Assembly (NCBI GenBank): GCA_910578565.1
Contig: CAJTQF010000002.1
Location: 123,658 to 187,657 of the forward strand
Length of the DNA: 64,000 nt
DNA from: an uncultured Christensenella sp.
Lineage (GTDB): Bacteria > Bacillota > Clostridia > Christensenellales > Borkfalkiaceae
Direction: 5' to 3'
The stretch's first letter is position 1; the number at the start of each line of letters is the position of its first letter. A program made the translations under genes and the position numbers. The notes beneath the pieces were generated by a model. The model saw nothing but the letters and a program-made list of their open reading frames with translations, searched no databases and had not been told where the DNA came from. Below, in pieces: positions 35,742 to 44,415 of the stretch.

Positions 35742-36506
35742 TTAAGCTGCCGGCACCTGTCTGCCGGTGTTGTCTATCGTGTAGTTTTCACGGTAGATAA
35801 GCTCGCCTATAGGGACAAACGAGTAGCCCCTGTTTTTTAAAGTTTCCAGTATAATGGGTACGGCTTCAGCTGTATGAAGTCCGTTGTTGTGCATAAGAAT
35901 GACCGAACCACTTTTAACGCCGTTGATTACGCGCATAGCGATATCGCTCGCAGATAAATCTTTCCAGTCAAGGCTGTCTACGTCCCACTGAATGGTGTAA
36001 TAACCCAACTCGGACGCTGTTCTTATAAGTTCGTCGTCGTAATCGCCGTAGGGCGGACGGAACAGTTCGACTTTTTTACCCGTAATTTTTTCAATTGCCG
36101 CGGAAGAAGCCGAAAGCTCAGTCTTTATTTCTTCGGCGTTCTGCTTGCTCATATACGAGTGGGTTGAAGAATGCGTTCCTATCTCGTTGCCGCCTTCGTC
36201 GATGGCTTTTACGAAATCGGGGTATTTTTCAGTCCAGAACTGCACCATAAAGAATGTGGCGCGCACGTTGCTCACGCGCAACGCGTTTAAAATACTGTCC
36301 GTGTATTCGGTACCCCAGGCGCAGTCAAATGAAATTGAAACAACCTTGTCTTCCCTGTCCACGCTGTAAATAGGCAAAAGCCTTGGCGTGTTGCCGAAAT
36401 ATACGGCGTAAGCGCCCGTAAAATACGCGGTTGTGGACAGCACGGTTATCATAGCCGCGGCTATTGCAAGTATCACAAAATTTTTAAGTTTAAAGACGTG
36501 AACCAA
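35742..36506 (-). CDS. PdaB-like polysaccharide deacetylase (sporulation type)
   Basis: 254 residues. One N-terminal membrane segment (about 9-30) anchors a NodB-type deacetylase. SFDCAWG (D61) and the metal ligands in HSSTHSYM (H112, H116) plus RPPYGDYD (150-157) are present; YSVDREDKVVSISFDCAWG is typical of PdaB-like sporulation proteins, which de-N-acetylate peptidoglycan or chitin-like polymers of the spore wall. The start is a TTG at 36506 with GGAGAG 4 nt upstream. TATAAT ends 11 nt before the TTG, so the leader would be very short; a sporulation sigma factor is also possible. Confidence 0.87.
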   Translation of the reverse strand: MVHVFKLKNFVILAIAAAMITVLSTTAYFTGAYAVYFGNTPRLLPIYSVDREDKVVSISFDCAWGTEYTDSILNALRVSNVRATFFMVQFWTEKYPDFVKAIDEGGNEIGTHSSTHSYMSKQNAEEIKTELSASSAAIEKITGKKVELFRPPYGDYDDELIRTASELGYYTIQWDVDSLDWKDLSASDIAMRVINGVKSGSVILMHNNGLHTAEAVPIILETLKNRGYSFVPIGELIYRENYTIDNTGRQVPAA

Positions 36507-36668
36507 TCTTCTCTCCGATTATAATGAATTGAGTACGGCGCATATTGACCCGTTTTGTCTAAAAATCTCTTTTTATAGAGAATAGTTTAACCGTTCTCCC
36601 TTTTAATTTATTTTGCGGGGACAAGAAATATACTTGTAACTTAAAAAACTTGTACAAATGCGTAAATA

Positions 36669-36731
36669 AAAAAGCAAGGAAAAATTTTTCCTTGCTTTTT
36701 AAAAAAATAACCCGCCTGACGTCAGCGGGTT
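36669..36731 (-). terminator. double terminator of the CDF gene
   Basis: The first hairpin, 36709-36731 (AACCCGC...GCGGGTT with one bulge), contains the CDF stop codon and is followed on the minus strand by seven T. A second perfect 16-bp palindrome AAAAAGCAAGGAAAAA / its complement lies at 36669-36700. Confidence 0.88.
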
Positions 36732-37711
36732 AACTCTTCTTCTTTTTCTTCCTGTTTATCCTGTACGGTGGGTTCCTGCGGTTCAATCTGTTCCTGCGCG
36801 CCGTCCTGTTCCGCCTGCTCTTCAGGTTGAGAACCGTAAGGATTGACGTGGACGGTGACATGTTTTACAAGAGGGAAATTCTGCTCTATGCCTGTATGCA
36901 CGCGCTCGGCTATGTCGTGCGCGTCGTGCAAAGGCAAATCGCTTTCGCAGGATATTTCCGCAATAACGTAAACGCGGTTGCCGAAAAGCCTTGTCATAAG
37001 ACTGTCAAGCCCCTTCACCCCTTCGCAGGACAAAATGAAAGTGCGTATCTCGTTTTCGGTTTTTTCGTCGCACGCCTGGTCGGTCATCTTTCTGACCGCG
37101 TCTATGAATATATCAACCGCCGCCTTTAAAATCAAAAGACAGATAACAATGCTGGCAATCGAGTCTAAAATAAGCACGCCGAACATTGCGCCGACAATGC
37201 CTATTAAACTTCCCACGGAAGACAGCGCGTCCGAACGGTGATGCCACGCGTCCGCTTTAAGCGCGCCCGAATTGCATTTTTTAGCCGCGCGTATGGTGTA
37301 CCAGAACATACCTTCTTTTACGACTATTGAAACAATCGCCGCAGCCAGGGCAAGATACGTGGGCGCTTCAAACTGCTTATACGCGCCCGTAACTATATTG
37401 CTTACGCCGCTGTAACCTATAAAAACGCCCGTACCGCACAGAACCACGGCAAGAATAATAGCCGCAACGCACTCAAACCTTTCATGCCCGAACGGATGGT
37501 TTTTGTCGGGCGCTTTTGCGGCGATTTTTACGCCTATTATAACTATAAGCGTGGAAAACACGTCAGACGCGGAATGAATTGCGTCGGAAATCATGGCTAA
37601 CGAGTTTCCTAAAATACCCGCCACCAGTTTAAACGCCGACAGCAAAAAATTCACTATAATAGTTACTATCGAAGTTTTTACCGCAATTTTTTTTACGTCC
37701 GTACTCTGCAT
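36722..37711 (-). CDS. cation diffusion facilitator family exporter
   Basis: 329 residues, six transmembrane helices, with the CDF metal-site pattern SDAIHSASD in helix 2 (about 41-49) and HHRSDALSS in helix 5 (about 170). A cytoplasmic metal-sensing domain follows (about 210-295), and the last 35 residues are Gln/Glu-rich without function that I can name. CDF pumps export Zn, Mn, Fe or Co/Ni in exchange for protons; the motif does not identify the metal. The promoter and a hairpin leader lie upstream; see separate entry. Confidence 0.93.
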   Translation of the reverse strand: MQSTDVKKIAVKTSIVTIIVNFLLSAFKLVAGILGNSLAMISDAIHSASDVFSTLIVIIGVKIAAKAPDKNHPFGHERFECVAAIILAVVLCGTGVFIGYSGVSNIVTGAYKQFEAPTYLALAAAIVSIVVKEGMFWYTIRAAKKCNSGALKADAWHHRSDALSSVGSLIGIVGAMFGVLILDSIASIVICLLILKAAVDIFIDAVRKMTDQACDEKTENEIRTFILSCEGVKGLDSLMTRLFGNRVYVIAEISCESDLPLHDAHDIAERVHTGIEQNFPLVKHVTVHVNPYGSQPEEQAEQDGAQEQIEPQEPTVQDKQEEKEEELTR

Positions 37712-37751
37712 TTCCCTATCTGTTCCGTTACCGTGTTTAAAATATAGTATG

Positions 37752-37818
37752 CCGCAAGCAAACTTGGCGTTACGCTTGCGGTTTTAACTATTTTACCGAT
37801 TTTTTATTTTAAAGTCAA
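37752..37818 (-). promoter_or_regulatory. CDF promoter and hairpin leader
   Basis: Minus strand TTGACT (37818-37813), 17-bp spacer, TAAAAT (37795-37790). The transcript would begin near 37783 and open directly with a hairpin CCGCAAGC / GCTTGCGG (37781-37774 with 37759-37752, 14-nt loop). The rest of the leader, about 40 nt, is unstructured. The hairpin may shield the 5' end or sense a metal; no known riboswitch consensus was recognised. Confidence 0.7.
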
Positions 37819-37919
37819 TTAATTATGCCGCCGCGCTTCCACCGGCAAATTGAATTTCAATACTTTCAGCAACCATACGGTTACGTACAAAGCGCAACAG
37901 CGCTACCTGTTTATAAAAT

Positions 37920-39152
37920 TCATTTTTTGTCGTTCGGAAAGTAATCTCTGTCTTTTAAGGAATCGGGTAAATATTGCTGCTCTACCCAACCGCCGTAATC
38001 GTGCGGATATTTGTACTTCTTACTTGCTTCGGTATGGTTTTTCAAATATTCGGGAATTCTGTCGTCGGGATGATTTTTGGCGTCGTCCATCGCCATTCCC
38101 ATTGCAACGACAACACGGTTAGTCTTAGGCGCTTCACACACTTCGATAATAGCCTGCGTTAACGCAAGATTTCCTTCCGGCATACCCAAGTTGTTCAGCA
38201 CAAACAAGGCGTTACAAGCAGTATTTAAAGCCTTTGCCGAACAGCAGTCTTCACTTGCATGCGCTATCGTTCTCCTCGCTAAAAGCTGGGGCTCGCACCC
38301 CGCTTCAATCAATCTGTTTGCATAATATAACGCAGCCGTTTTATCGCTTCCGCGGAGACTTTTACAAAACGCGCTCAAAATATGATAGAAGTTGTCGTCG
38401 TTTAAACTCAGCGCTTTCTTCTGCAAGCATTCCGCGGCAATCTCTTTCGTTATAACCGTTGTTCCGTCCGCGCTTATCGGGGTCGTCAAAGAACCTATTT
38501 CAATTCCGTTTAACGCACTGCGGACGTCCCCGCCGCAAGCCGTTGCAAAGTAAGTCAATGCTTCATCGTCAATCCTGACATTGAAATCCTTTAATCCGTT
38601 GGGCGCGTCTATCGCTCTTTTCAAAGCCTTTTTAATATCTTCAACGCCTACCTGCTTAAACTCAAACAACGTACAGCGGCTTACTATTGCGCGAGTCATA
38701 CTGTAATTCGGCGACTCCGTAGTAGATCCTATCAAAACAACTTGTCCCGATTCCAGCACAGCCAAAAGCGAGTCGCTCTGGGTTTTACTCCATCTGTGAC
38801 ATTCGTCCAGAAGCAAATAAGTTTTCCTGCCGTACATTTCAAAAGTCTTTTTTGCTTCTTCGATGACAACCTTAACGTCCGCCACACCGCTTGAAATCGC
38901 ATTCAGCATAGCAAAATTGCCGCCTGTAGTTTCTGCGATAATTCTCGCAAGCGTCGTCTTGCCCGTCCCGGGCGGACCGTAGAAAATACAGCTCGGCACT
39001 TTCTTCGCCTGAATTAAACGGCGAAGTAATTTTCCTTCCCCTATAATGTGTTGCTGACCTACAAAATCGTCCAGACTTGCAGGACGCATTTTTTCCGCTA
39101 ACGGTTTTCGGTCGTTATATAAATCAGAAAATAAATTATCCATCTCTTTCAC
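37920..39152 (-). CDS. rarA: replication-associated recombination protein A (RarA/MgsA)
   Basis: 410 residues, AAA+ clamp-loader-like ATPase. Walker A GPPGTGKTT (about 58-66), Walker B LLLDECHRW (about 109), and sensor STTESPNYSM are present; the C-terminal part with DRIPEYLKNHTEASKKYKYPHDYGG in pieces is the RarA tetramerisation domain. RarA acts at stalled forks with SSB and RecA. The start is a GTG at 39152; an ATG three codons later is an alternative. No clear promoter found, and no terminator before the CDF promoter. Confidence 0.95.
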   Translation of the reverse strand: MKEMDNLFSDLYNDRKPLAEKMRPASLDDFVGQQHIIGEGKLLRRLIQAKKVPSCIFYGPPGTGKTTLARIIAETTGGNFAMLNAISSGVADVKVVIEEAKKTFEMYGRKTYLLLDECHRWSKTQSDSLLAVLESGQVVLIGSTTESPNYSMTRAIVSRCTLFEFKQVGVEDIKKALKRAIDAPNGLKDFNVRIDDEALTYFATACGGDVRSALNGIEIGSLTTPISADGTTVITKEIAAECLQKKALSLNDDNFYHILSAFCKSLRGSDKTAALYYANRLIEAGCEPQLLARRTIAHASEDCCSAKALNTACNALFVLNNLGMPEGNLALTQAIIEVCEAPKTNRVVVAMGMAMDDAKNHPDDRIPEYLKNHTEASKKYKYPHDYGGWVEQQYLPDSLKDRDYFPNDKK

Positions 39153-39199
39153 TTCTTATGCGCTACGGCTCCGTTGCCGTTTAAATCGAATAAATCCGT

Positions 39200-39991
39200 T
39201 TATTTTAAAAGTTCTTTTATCTTTTGTATGTTCTTTCTGCCAAGGTCGTAACCTTCGTCGTAAATCCTTTCCAGATCCTTTACCTGATATGCGGTCACGC
39301 CCTTTAACTCGGGTTCTAACCACAGGTTGTAAACGTCTTTGTCGCGCTCTTTAAGCACGGACGAATTGTGCCAGTCCATTACGTCGAACACGCGCAAAAG
39401 CATACTTACTATATTGTTAAGTTTTTCAACCGGCTCGGAAGTGTTAATCAGCGCGTCAACCGCAACAACAACGTCCGCACCCATTTCCTTCACAAGCTGG
39501 AAAGGTACGCGGCAAAGGCAACCGCCGTCCACAAGGAGTTTATCTTCAAACTTAACGGGACGGAACACGCCCGGTATAGTGCTAGAAGACTGTATGGCGA
39601 GCGCCGCGTCGCCCTTATCGAATATATGAAGTTTGCCGGAAAGCAAATCCGTTGCGACGCATTTGAACGGTATGGGGAACTTTTCTATATTTTGGACTTT
39701 CAGATTTTCGGCAAGTAAATCGTAAATTTTTTTGCTTCTCAAAAGCGCCATTTTTGTAAACGCCACGGGCGAAAAATCAAACAGGTCAAAAAATTTAAGG
39801 CTTAAAAACGCGTCGCGTATTTCTTTTGCTGAAAGTCCGCTTGCGTAACTGCCGCCGACCACCGAACCCATTGAGCAGCCCGTTATATAGTCGGGACGGA
39901 TACCGGCTTCGTCCAATGCCGCCAGAAAACCCGCGTGCACTATACCGCGCGCGCCGCCGCTGCCGAGAGCAAGTCCCAAAGTTTTACTCAT
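39200..39991 (-). CDS. patatin-like phospholipase, RssA/YlbK type
   Basis: 263 residues. The oxyanion hole GSGGARG (10-16), nucleophile elbow GCSMG (S40) and catalytic aspartate in VDGGCLCRVP (about 154) make a complete Ser-Asp dyad. Bacterial patatins of this length hydrolyse acyl esters of membrane lipids; the physiological substrate is unknown. Shine-Dalgarno AAAGGAG lies 8 nt upstream. It is divergent from the YlbJ-like gene with only 33 nt between start codons, so the two promoters must overlap or interlock. Confidence 0.92.
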   Translation of the reverse strand: MSKTLGLALGSGGARGIVHAGFLAALDEAGIRPDYITGCSMGSVVGGSYASGLSAKEIRDAFLSLKFFDLFDFSPVAFTKMALLRSKKIYDLLAENLKVQNIEKFPIPFKCVATDLLSGKLHIFDKGDAALAIQSSSTIPGVFRPVKFEDKLLVDGGCLCRVPFQLVKEMGADVVVAVDALINTSEPVEKLNNIVSMLLRVFDVMDWHNSSVLKERDKDVYNLWLEPELKGVTAYQVKDLERIYDEGYDLGRKNIQKIKELLK

Positions 39992-40024
39992 ATTAACAAC
40001 TCCTTTTAAATAATTTTATAGTGA

Positions 40025-40972
40025 ATGAAAATTTTTAAAATTATCGGCTGGACAATCTTAAGCTGCGCGCTTGTATTTATGGCGGGCGCTTTCACGATAT
40101 ACCCCGAACGCTACATAAACTGCTGCTTTAAAGGGTTTGCGCTGTGGGCGGAATGCGTTGCTCCGTCGCTGTTCCCCTTTATGGTGATAACGCTTATTTT
40201 TATAAAGACCGGCATCGCCGAAAAAGCCGCCTTACCGCTTAAAAAAGTTACGGGATTTTTCGGGTTGCCGCCGGCTGCCGCCGTATGCTTTGTTATGAGC
40301 ATATTTTCAGGCTATCCCGCAGGCTCGCGCGCGGTAGCCGAATTTTACGACAGCGGAGCCATAAACGAGCGCGACTGCAAAAAACTTTCCGCGCTGTGCT
40401 CGACGAGCGGACCGCTGTTCATTATAGGAAGCGTTGGCGTTAAAATGCTTGACGACAAATCCGCCGGCTGGAAAATTCTTTTAGCGCACTTGACTTCCGT
40501 ATTGGTTATTGCACTTATTTTATGTCTTATTACAAGAAAGGGAGAAAAACGCGAGTACCGCCGCTCGGCGCAGGATAAAAACGTTTTATACAACTCTTTC
40601 TACGGTTCGGTAATCTCAGTATGCGTTGCCGGCGGATTTATCGCCTTCTTCTGCGTTGCGGGACAGATTGCGCACGACTTCAATATACTTCTGCCGCTTG
40701 AAAAACTTCTTTGTCTGTTCCTTGACGAAGCCGCCGCGTCCGCCGTATGCGGCGGACTGATAGAAGCCACTTCGGGCTGCCGCGCGTTATCGGCTACGGG
40801 AGCGGAACTCACCCTGCCGCTTGCGGGATTTTTAATAACTTTCGGCGGTCTTTCAATACTGCTGCAACAGCTTTGCTACCTTGTAAAAGCCAGGATAAAT
40901 CCGCTGAAATTCATTGCCGTAAAATTTGTGCAGGGTCTGGGCTGTTTTGCGATTTTACTGCTGTTTCAGTAA
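40025..40972 (+). CDS. YlbJ-like sporulation integral membrane protein
   Basis: 315 residues, about eight transmembrane helices. WAECVAPSLFPFMVI near residue 40 and SGYPAGSRAVAEFYDSG near 95 are the gate-motif repeats of the nucleoside recognition (Gate) family to which YlbJ and SpoIIIAE-like proteins belong. YlbJ is needed for spore cortex formation in Bacillus; its substrate is unknown. The only visible promoter (TTAACA, 18 bp, TATAGT) ends 2 nt before the ATG, so the actual start of transcription or translation is unclear. Its stop overlaps the end of pheA. Confidence 0.8.
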   Translation: MKIFKIIGWTILSCALVFMAGAFTIYPERYINCCFKGFALWAECVAPSLFPFMVITLIFIKTGIAEKAALPLKKVTGFFGLPPAAAVCFVMSIFSGYPAGSRAVAEFYDSGAINERDCKKLSALCSTSGPLFIIGSVGVKMLDDKSAGWKILLAHLTSVLVIALILCLITRKGEKREYRRSAQDKNVLYNSFYGSVISVCVAGGFIAFFCVAGQIAHDFNILLPLEKLLCLFLDEAAASAVCGGLIEATSGCRALSATGAELTLPLAGFLITFGGLSILLQQLCYLVKARINPLKFIAVKFVQGLGCFAILLLFQ

Positions 40973-41757
40973 CAACCCAAAATTTTGAACGATTTCGAAA
41001 GGTCCTGCATCCGCTTCAACGCAAGGCGTATTTCGGGCGAAGAATAATCGCCTTCGATTTCTATAAAAAACGCGTACTCGTCGGACACGTCCTTTACGGG
41101 GCGCGACTCGATTTTCGTCATATTTATGCCGTGTTCTCTTACCGGTTGCAAAACCGAAACCAGCGCGCCGCAGACGTTTTTGCAGGTCAGCGAAAAATAT
41201 ATTTTTTGCGATTTAGCATTATCGTCCACTCTTCCGCGGCGGACGAGTAAAAAGTGGGTGACGTTGTTGCTTTCGTCGGAAATATTTTTATCGGAAAGTT
41301 CAACCCCTTCCTTTTTAACGTGCGAACCGACAATGCAGGCGTCGCCGCAAGATTTCAACATTTCAAGGCTTGCCGCCGTGGACTGCGTTGCAATCAGTTT
41401 TGCCGCGGGGAAATTTTTCAGGAGATATTTACCGCACTGTTCAAGCGCCTGCGAATGAGAATAAACGCGCTTTATATCTACGGTTTTACAGCCTTTTAAA
41501 GTTGCAAGCCTGTGGTCAATCTGCACGGCGCAATGCTCTACCGCGCAAACGTCGCGGCTGTTCAGAAGGTCCATATTCTGGGCGACGCCGCCGTTCAGAC
41601 TGTTTTCTATCGGTAAAACTATCTCGTCCACGCAACCCGATTCAAGAGCCTGCATTGCGAGCGGAAAACTTTGGCACGCCTTTAAACCGCCCTGCGGGCG
41701 CAATTTTTTGGCGGCAAGATAGGAATAACTTCCTTCAGGTCCCAGATATCCCGTCAT
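40966..41757 (-). CDS. pheA: prephenate dehydratase
   Basis: 263 residues. Catalytic domain starts GYLGPEGSYSYLAA (about 3-16) and includes the TRF-like segment around NVTHFLLVRR (about residue 170; Thr-His-Phe in place of Thr-Arg-Phe); the C-terminal ACT domain contains ALVSVLQPVREHGINMTKIESRP in two parts, the phenylalanine-binding region. It converts prephenate to phenylpyruvate. It lies 1 nt after the DAHP synthase gene, so both ends of the pathway to phenylalanine are in one operon. Its last 7 nt overlap the convergent YlbJ-like gene. Confidence 0.93.
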   Translation of the reverse strand: MTGYLGPEGSYSYLAAKKLRPQGGLKACQSFPLAMQALESGCVDEIVLPIENSLNGGVAQNMDLLNSRDVCAVEHCAVQIDHRLATLKGCKTVDIKRVYSHSQALEQCGKYLLKNFPAAKLIATQSTAASLEMLKSCGDACIVGSHVKKEGVELSDKNISDESNNVTHFLLVRRGRVDDNAKSQKIYFSLTCKNVCGALVSVLQPVREHGINMTKIESRPVKDVSDEYAFFIEIEGDYSSPEIRLALKRMQDLSKSFKILGCY

Positions 41758-41758
41758 T

Positions 41759-42781
41759 TTAAATTTTCTCCGCTATGTCTAAAATAAGCCTTTCCGTATC
41801 GCGCCAGCCAAGACAGGGATCGGTTATCGATTTTCCGTAAACCTTATCGTCGGGCTGGTTTCCTTCTTCTATAAAACTTTCAATCATAAAGCCCTTAACG
41901 TATTTTTTGAAATCGTTATCGTACAGCCTGTTCTGCATAACTTCTTCGCAGATACGTATCTGCTGTTTGAATTTTTTACTGCTGTTTGAGTGGTTTGCGT
42001 CTATTATAATGGCAGGATTTTTAAGCCCCGACTTTGCGTATCCTTCTATAACCTGCATAACCGTTTCGTAGTGGAAATTGGGTATGTCGTTGCCGTAACC
42101 GTCCACCGCGCCGCGCAGTATGGCGTGCGCTAACGGGTTGCCGTCCGTTGCAACCTGCCAGCCGTTCAGCTTGAACACCTGCCCCGACTGCGCCGCGTAT
42201 ATCGAATTGAGCATCACGGGGATAGAGCCGCTCATAGGATTTTTTACGCCGACAGGCACGTCTATCCCGCTTGCCACAAGGCGGTGAAGCTGGTTTTCGC
42301 TGCTCCTTGCGCCCACGGCGATATATGAAAGCAGGTCGTCCACGTAGTGAATGTTTGCGGGATACAGCATTTCGTCCGCGGCGGAAAGCCCGCTCGCTTC
42401 AATGGCTTTTATATTAAGTTCGCGTATGGCGAAAATGCCCTTTAAAATATCTTCCGATTTTGTGGGGTCGGGCTGGGAAAACATACCCTTGTAACCAACC
42501 CCGCGCGTGCGCGGTTTGTTGGTGTAAATTCTGGGTACCAGCACCAGCCTGTCCCCAACCAGAGCGTTCAACTTTCCAAGCCTTTCAACGTAATCGAGAA
42601 CGGGTTTCTGCTCGTGCGCAGAACACGGTCCCACTATCATAATCATTTTACCGCTCTTGCCCGAAATTGCGTCTGATACTTCCCTGTCGCGCTCAGCCTT
42701 GATTTTTTTAAGGCTTTCGGGCAGGGGCATTTCCTTTACAAGAACTTCGGGATCGGGAATTTTTATCTGTTTTTTAAACAT
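41759..42781 (-). CDS. 3-deoxy-7-phosphoheptulonate (DAHP) synthase, class I
   Basis: 340 residues. MIVGPCSAHEQKPVLDY (about 48-64), VPRIYTNKPRT and GYKGMFSQPD (about 90) are those of AroF/G/H-type enzymes, and VDANHSNSSKKF supplies metal/substrate contacts near 265. This first shikimate step condenses PEP and erythrose 4-phosphate. The E. coli-like class I form with an N-terminal extension is usually feedback-inhibited by an aromatic amino acid; which one is not decided by sequence here. Its start overlaps the coaD end by 8 nt. Confidence 0.93.
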   Translation of the reverse strand: MFKKQIKIPDPEVLVKEMPLPESLKKIKAERDREVSDAISGKSGKMIMIVGPCSAHEQKPVLDYVERLGKLNALVGDRLVLVPRIYTNKPRTRGVGYKGMFSQPDPTKSEDILKGIFAIRELNIKAIEASGLSAADEMLYPANIHYVDDLLSYIAVGARSSENQLHRLVASGIDVPVGVKNPMSGSIPVMLNSIYAAQSGQVFKLNGWQVATDGNPLAHAILRGAVDGYGNDIPNFHYETVMQVIEGYAKSGLKNPAIIIDANHSNSSKKFKQQIRICEEVMQNRLYDNDFKKYVKGFMIESFIEEGNQPDDKVYGKSITDPCLGWRDTERLILDIAEKI

Positions 42782-43262
42782 TTTTGCTCTCCAGAAGCGA
42801 AACGAAATCGCCGAGTATTTCTTTGGGTATATAATCCGAAAAATCTTTTTTGAACTTTATAAAATTTTTTACAAGCGACGAACTTACTTCAATGTTTTGC
42901 TTGTCAGACGGCAAATAGACCGTAACCATATCGCTTTTCAGTTTCAGGCTTGCAAAGCGGTCGCGGTTTTCGTATTCCAAATCGGCGCAGTCGCGTATGC
43001 CGCGCACGTAAAACACCGTGTTTTCTCTTTCAAGCAAATCAACCGCCGCGCCGTCGAAAGTTATTACTTTAACGCGACTGTCGCCTTCGTACAGCTTTTT
43101 TAGAAGCCGCTCTCTTTCGCTCTCTTCAAGCAGGCAAGCCTTTTGGGGATTTACCATTACGGCAACGGTCACTTTATCGAAAATTTTAAGGCAGTCGTCT
43201 ATTATATTTTTATGCCCCGTTGTGGGCGGGTCGAAACTGCCGGCAAACACACACTTTTTCAT
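42774..43262 (-). CDS. coaD: phosphopantetheine adenylyltransferase
   Basis: 162 residues. The nucleotidyltransferase motif GSFDPPTTGHKN (8-19, T-x-x-H at 14-17) and the C-terminal VSSSLVKNFIK are both present; length is normal. It forms dephospho-CoA from phosphopantetheine and ATP. It starts by a TGATG overlap with rsmD, the neighbour normally found in Firmicutes, and overlaps the DAHP synthase gene by 8 nt. Confidence 0.96.
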   Translation of the reverse strand: MKKCVFAGSFDPPTTGHKNIIDDCLKIFDKVTVAVMVNPQKACLLEESERERLLKKLYEGDSRVKVITFDGAAVDLLERENTVFYVRGIRDCADLEYENRDRFASLKLKSDMVTVYLPSDKQNIEVSSSLVKNFIKFKKDFSDYIPKEILGDFVSLLESKNV

Positions 43263-43801
43263 CAGTCACCTTCAACGGCAAAAAACGAGAGATAGGTCTT
43301 CCCGTACTTGCGCTCGTCAAACATTTCAAGACCGTGAATTTCGCCTTCAAAAGCACGGTCGCGCTCGTAAACGGCAATGCCGCCGTATTTGAGTTTGTCG
43401 TCGCGTGAAATAATTTTCAACGCTTCGATACCCGCGTCCGAAGCGTAAGGCGGATCTATAAAAATCAGGTCGAAGTCTTCAACCCTTGCAAGACAACGCT
43501 TAAAATCGAGCGCGGTTACGGTGTACTTATCCCTGCCGTCCAGCTTTGCCGCGTTCTTTTTAAAAACCGCTATACTGTCCTTTGAAAGGTCGTTGAAATG
43601 CACGCTCTTTGCGCCGCGGGACAGACACTCTATTCCGAGATTGCCGCTGCCGCAAAACAAATCAAGAACTTCCGCGCCCGCTATATGCGGCGAAAGAATA
43701 TTGAAAAGACTTTCCTTTACCCTGTCCGCGGTGGGGCGGATTTCCGCGCCCTTGAATTCCGCAAGATTCAAACCCCTGTATTTGCCTGAAATTACTCTCA
43801 T
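43262..43801 (-). CDS. rsmD: 16S rRNA (guanine(966)-N2)-methyltransferase
   Basis: 179 residues, Rossmann methyltransferase. RVISGKYRG at the start, the SAM-binding VLDLFCGSGNLGIE (about 44-57) and catalytic FIDPPYAS (about 116) are typical of RsmD. It methylates G966 of 16S rRNA. The stop forms TGATG with coaD, and its ATG overlaps the preceding membrane gene by 4 nt (ATGA). Confidence 0.96.
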   Translation of the reverse strand: MRVISGKYRGLNLAEFKGAEIRPTADRVKESLFNILSPHIAGAEVLDLFCGSGNLGIECLSRGAKSVHFNDLSKDSIAVFKKNAAKLDGRDKYTVTALDFKRCLARVEDFDLIFIDPPYASDAGIEALKIISRDDKLKYGGIAVYERDRAFEGEIHGLEMFDERKYGKTYLSFFAVEGD

Positions 43802-44415
43802 TTATTTTTTTTACCTTTAAGCTCCTGCGCTTTCGCAATTAATAACTGTTTCTTTCTTTCCCTACGCGCGCCCAAAAAATAAGCGATAACGTGTACTGTC
43901 ACGGGCAGTACTATCCATATTAAATTCAGCCACTCGCTTACGTTCGCGCCGGAAAGGTTTATAAGTTCAAACGGATACCACGCCCAGCCGAACGCATACA
44001 TAAGCGCAAATTCGCAGGGCTTGTTGGGCGCGGCGGCGTTTATTATCTGAAAAACGATAAAGGGCAGACAGCTTATCAAAGCTATTACAAATCCCTTGTA
44101 AATTGCGTACTCGCCCACGGCTAAAACCGCGCGCGGCTCGCTTGAACCGGCTTCACGCTTTTTATTGTTCTGCACAGTGCGCCTGTATGCGACAACGCCG
44201 TTCTGTCTGCCGAATATAATGTATGCGCCGCAGAGCAACAGTTCACCGAAAACGAGCGCCGCAATGCTGAGACCGGGTTCTTCCGTGTAGGATGCGAACA
44301 GAATGACCGACGCGCTGAAAACGAGTTGCAGCATAAACGGGAAAGCCGCTCCCGCAAGTAAATCCCTGAGTTCGAGAAGAACCTTTTTTGTCCTTTGTTC
44401 ACCGTTAAGTCTCAT
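43798..44415 (-). CDS. unknown membrane protein, four to five helices
   Basis: 205 residues from the ATG at 44415; the frame continues to 44487 inside the preceding gene without a ribosome site. Helices are predicted at about 22-42, 50-70, 103-125 and 158-178, with a basic C-terminal tail (KKQLLIAKAQELKGKKNK). No domain recognised. It overlaps the preceding 5-FCL gene by 11 nt and rsmD by 4 nt, so it is translated as part of a tightly packed operon. Possibly a lineage-specific envelope protein; no function is proposed. Confidence 0.78.
   Translation of the reverse strand: MRLNGEQRTKKVLLELRDLLAGAAFPFMLQLVFSASVILFASYTEEPGLSIAALVFGELLLCGAYIIFGRQNGVVAYRRTVQNNKKREAGSSEPRAVLAVGEYAIYKGFVIALISCLPFIVFQIINAAAPNKPCEFALMYAFGWAWYPFELINLSGANVSEWLNLIWIVLPVTVHVIAYFLGARRERKKQLLIAKAQELKGKKNK

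Noticed and set aside
37850..38122. 90-codon plus-strand ORF downstream and across the end of rarA
   Set aside because: No ribosome site, overlaps rarA antisense and shows no protein-like pattern.
40016..40027. YlbJ-like gene as another leaderless case
   Set aside because: The -10-like TATAGT ends only 2 nt before the ATG, so a standard start would fall inside the gene; the promoter assignment itself is doubtful.
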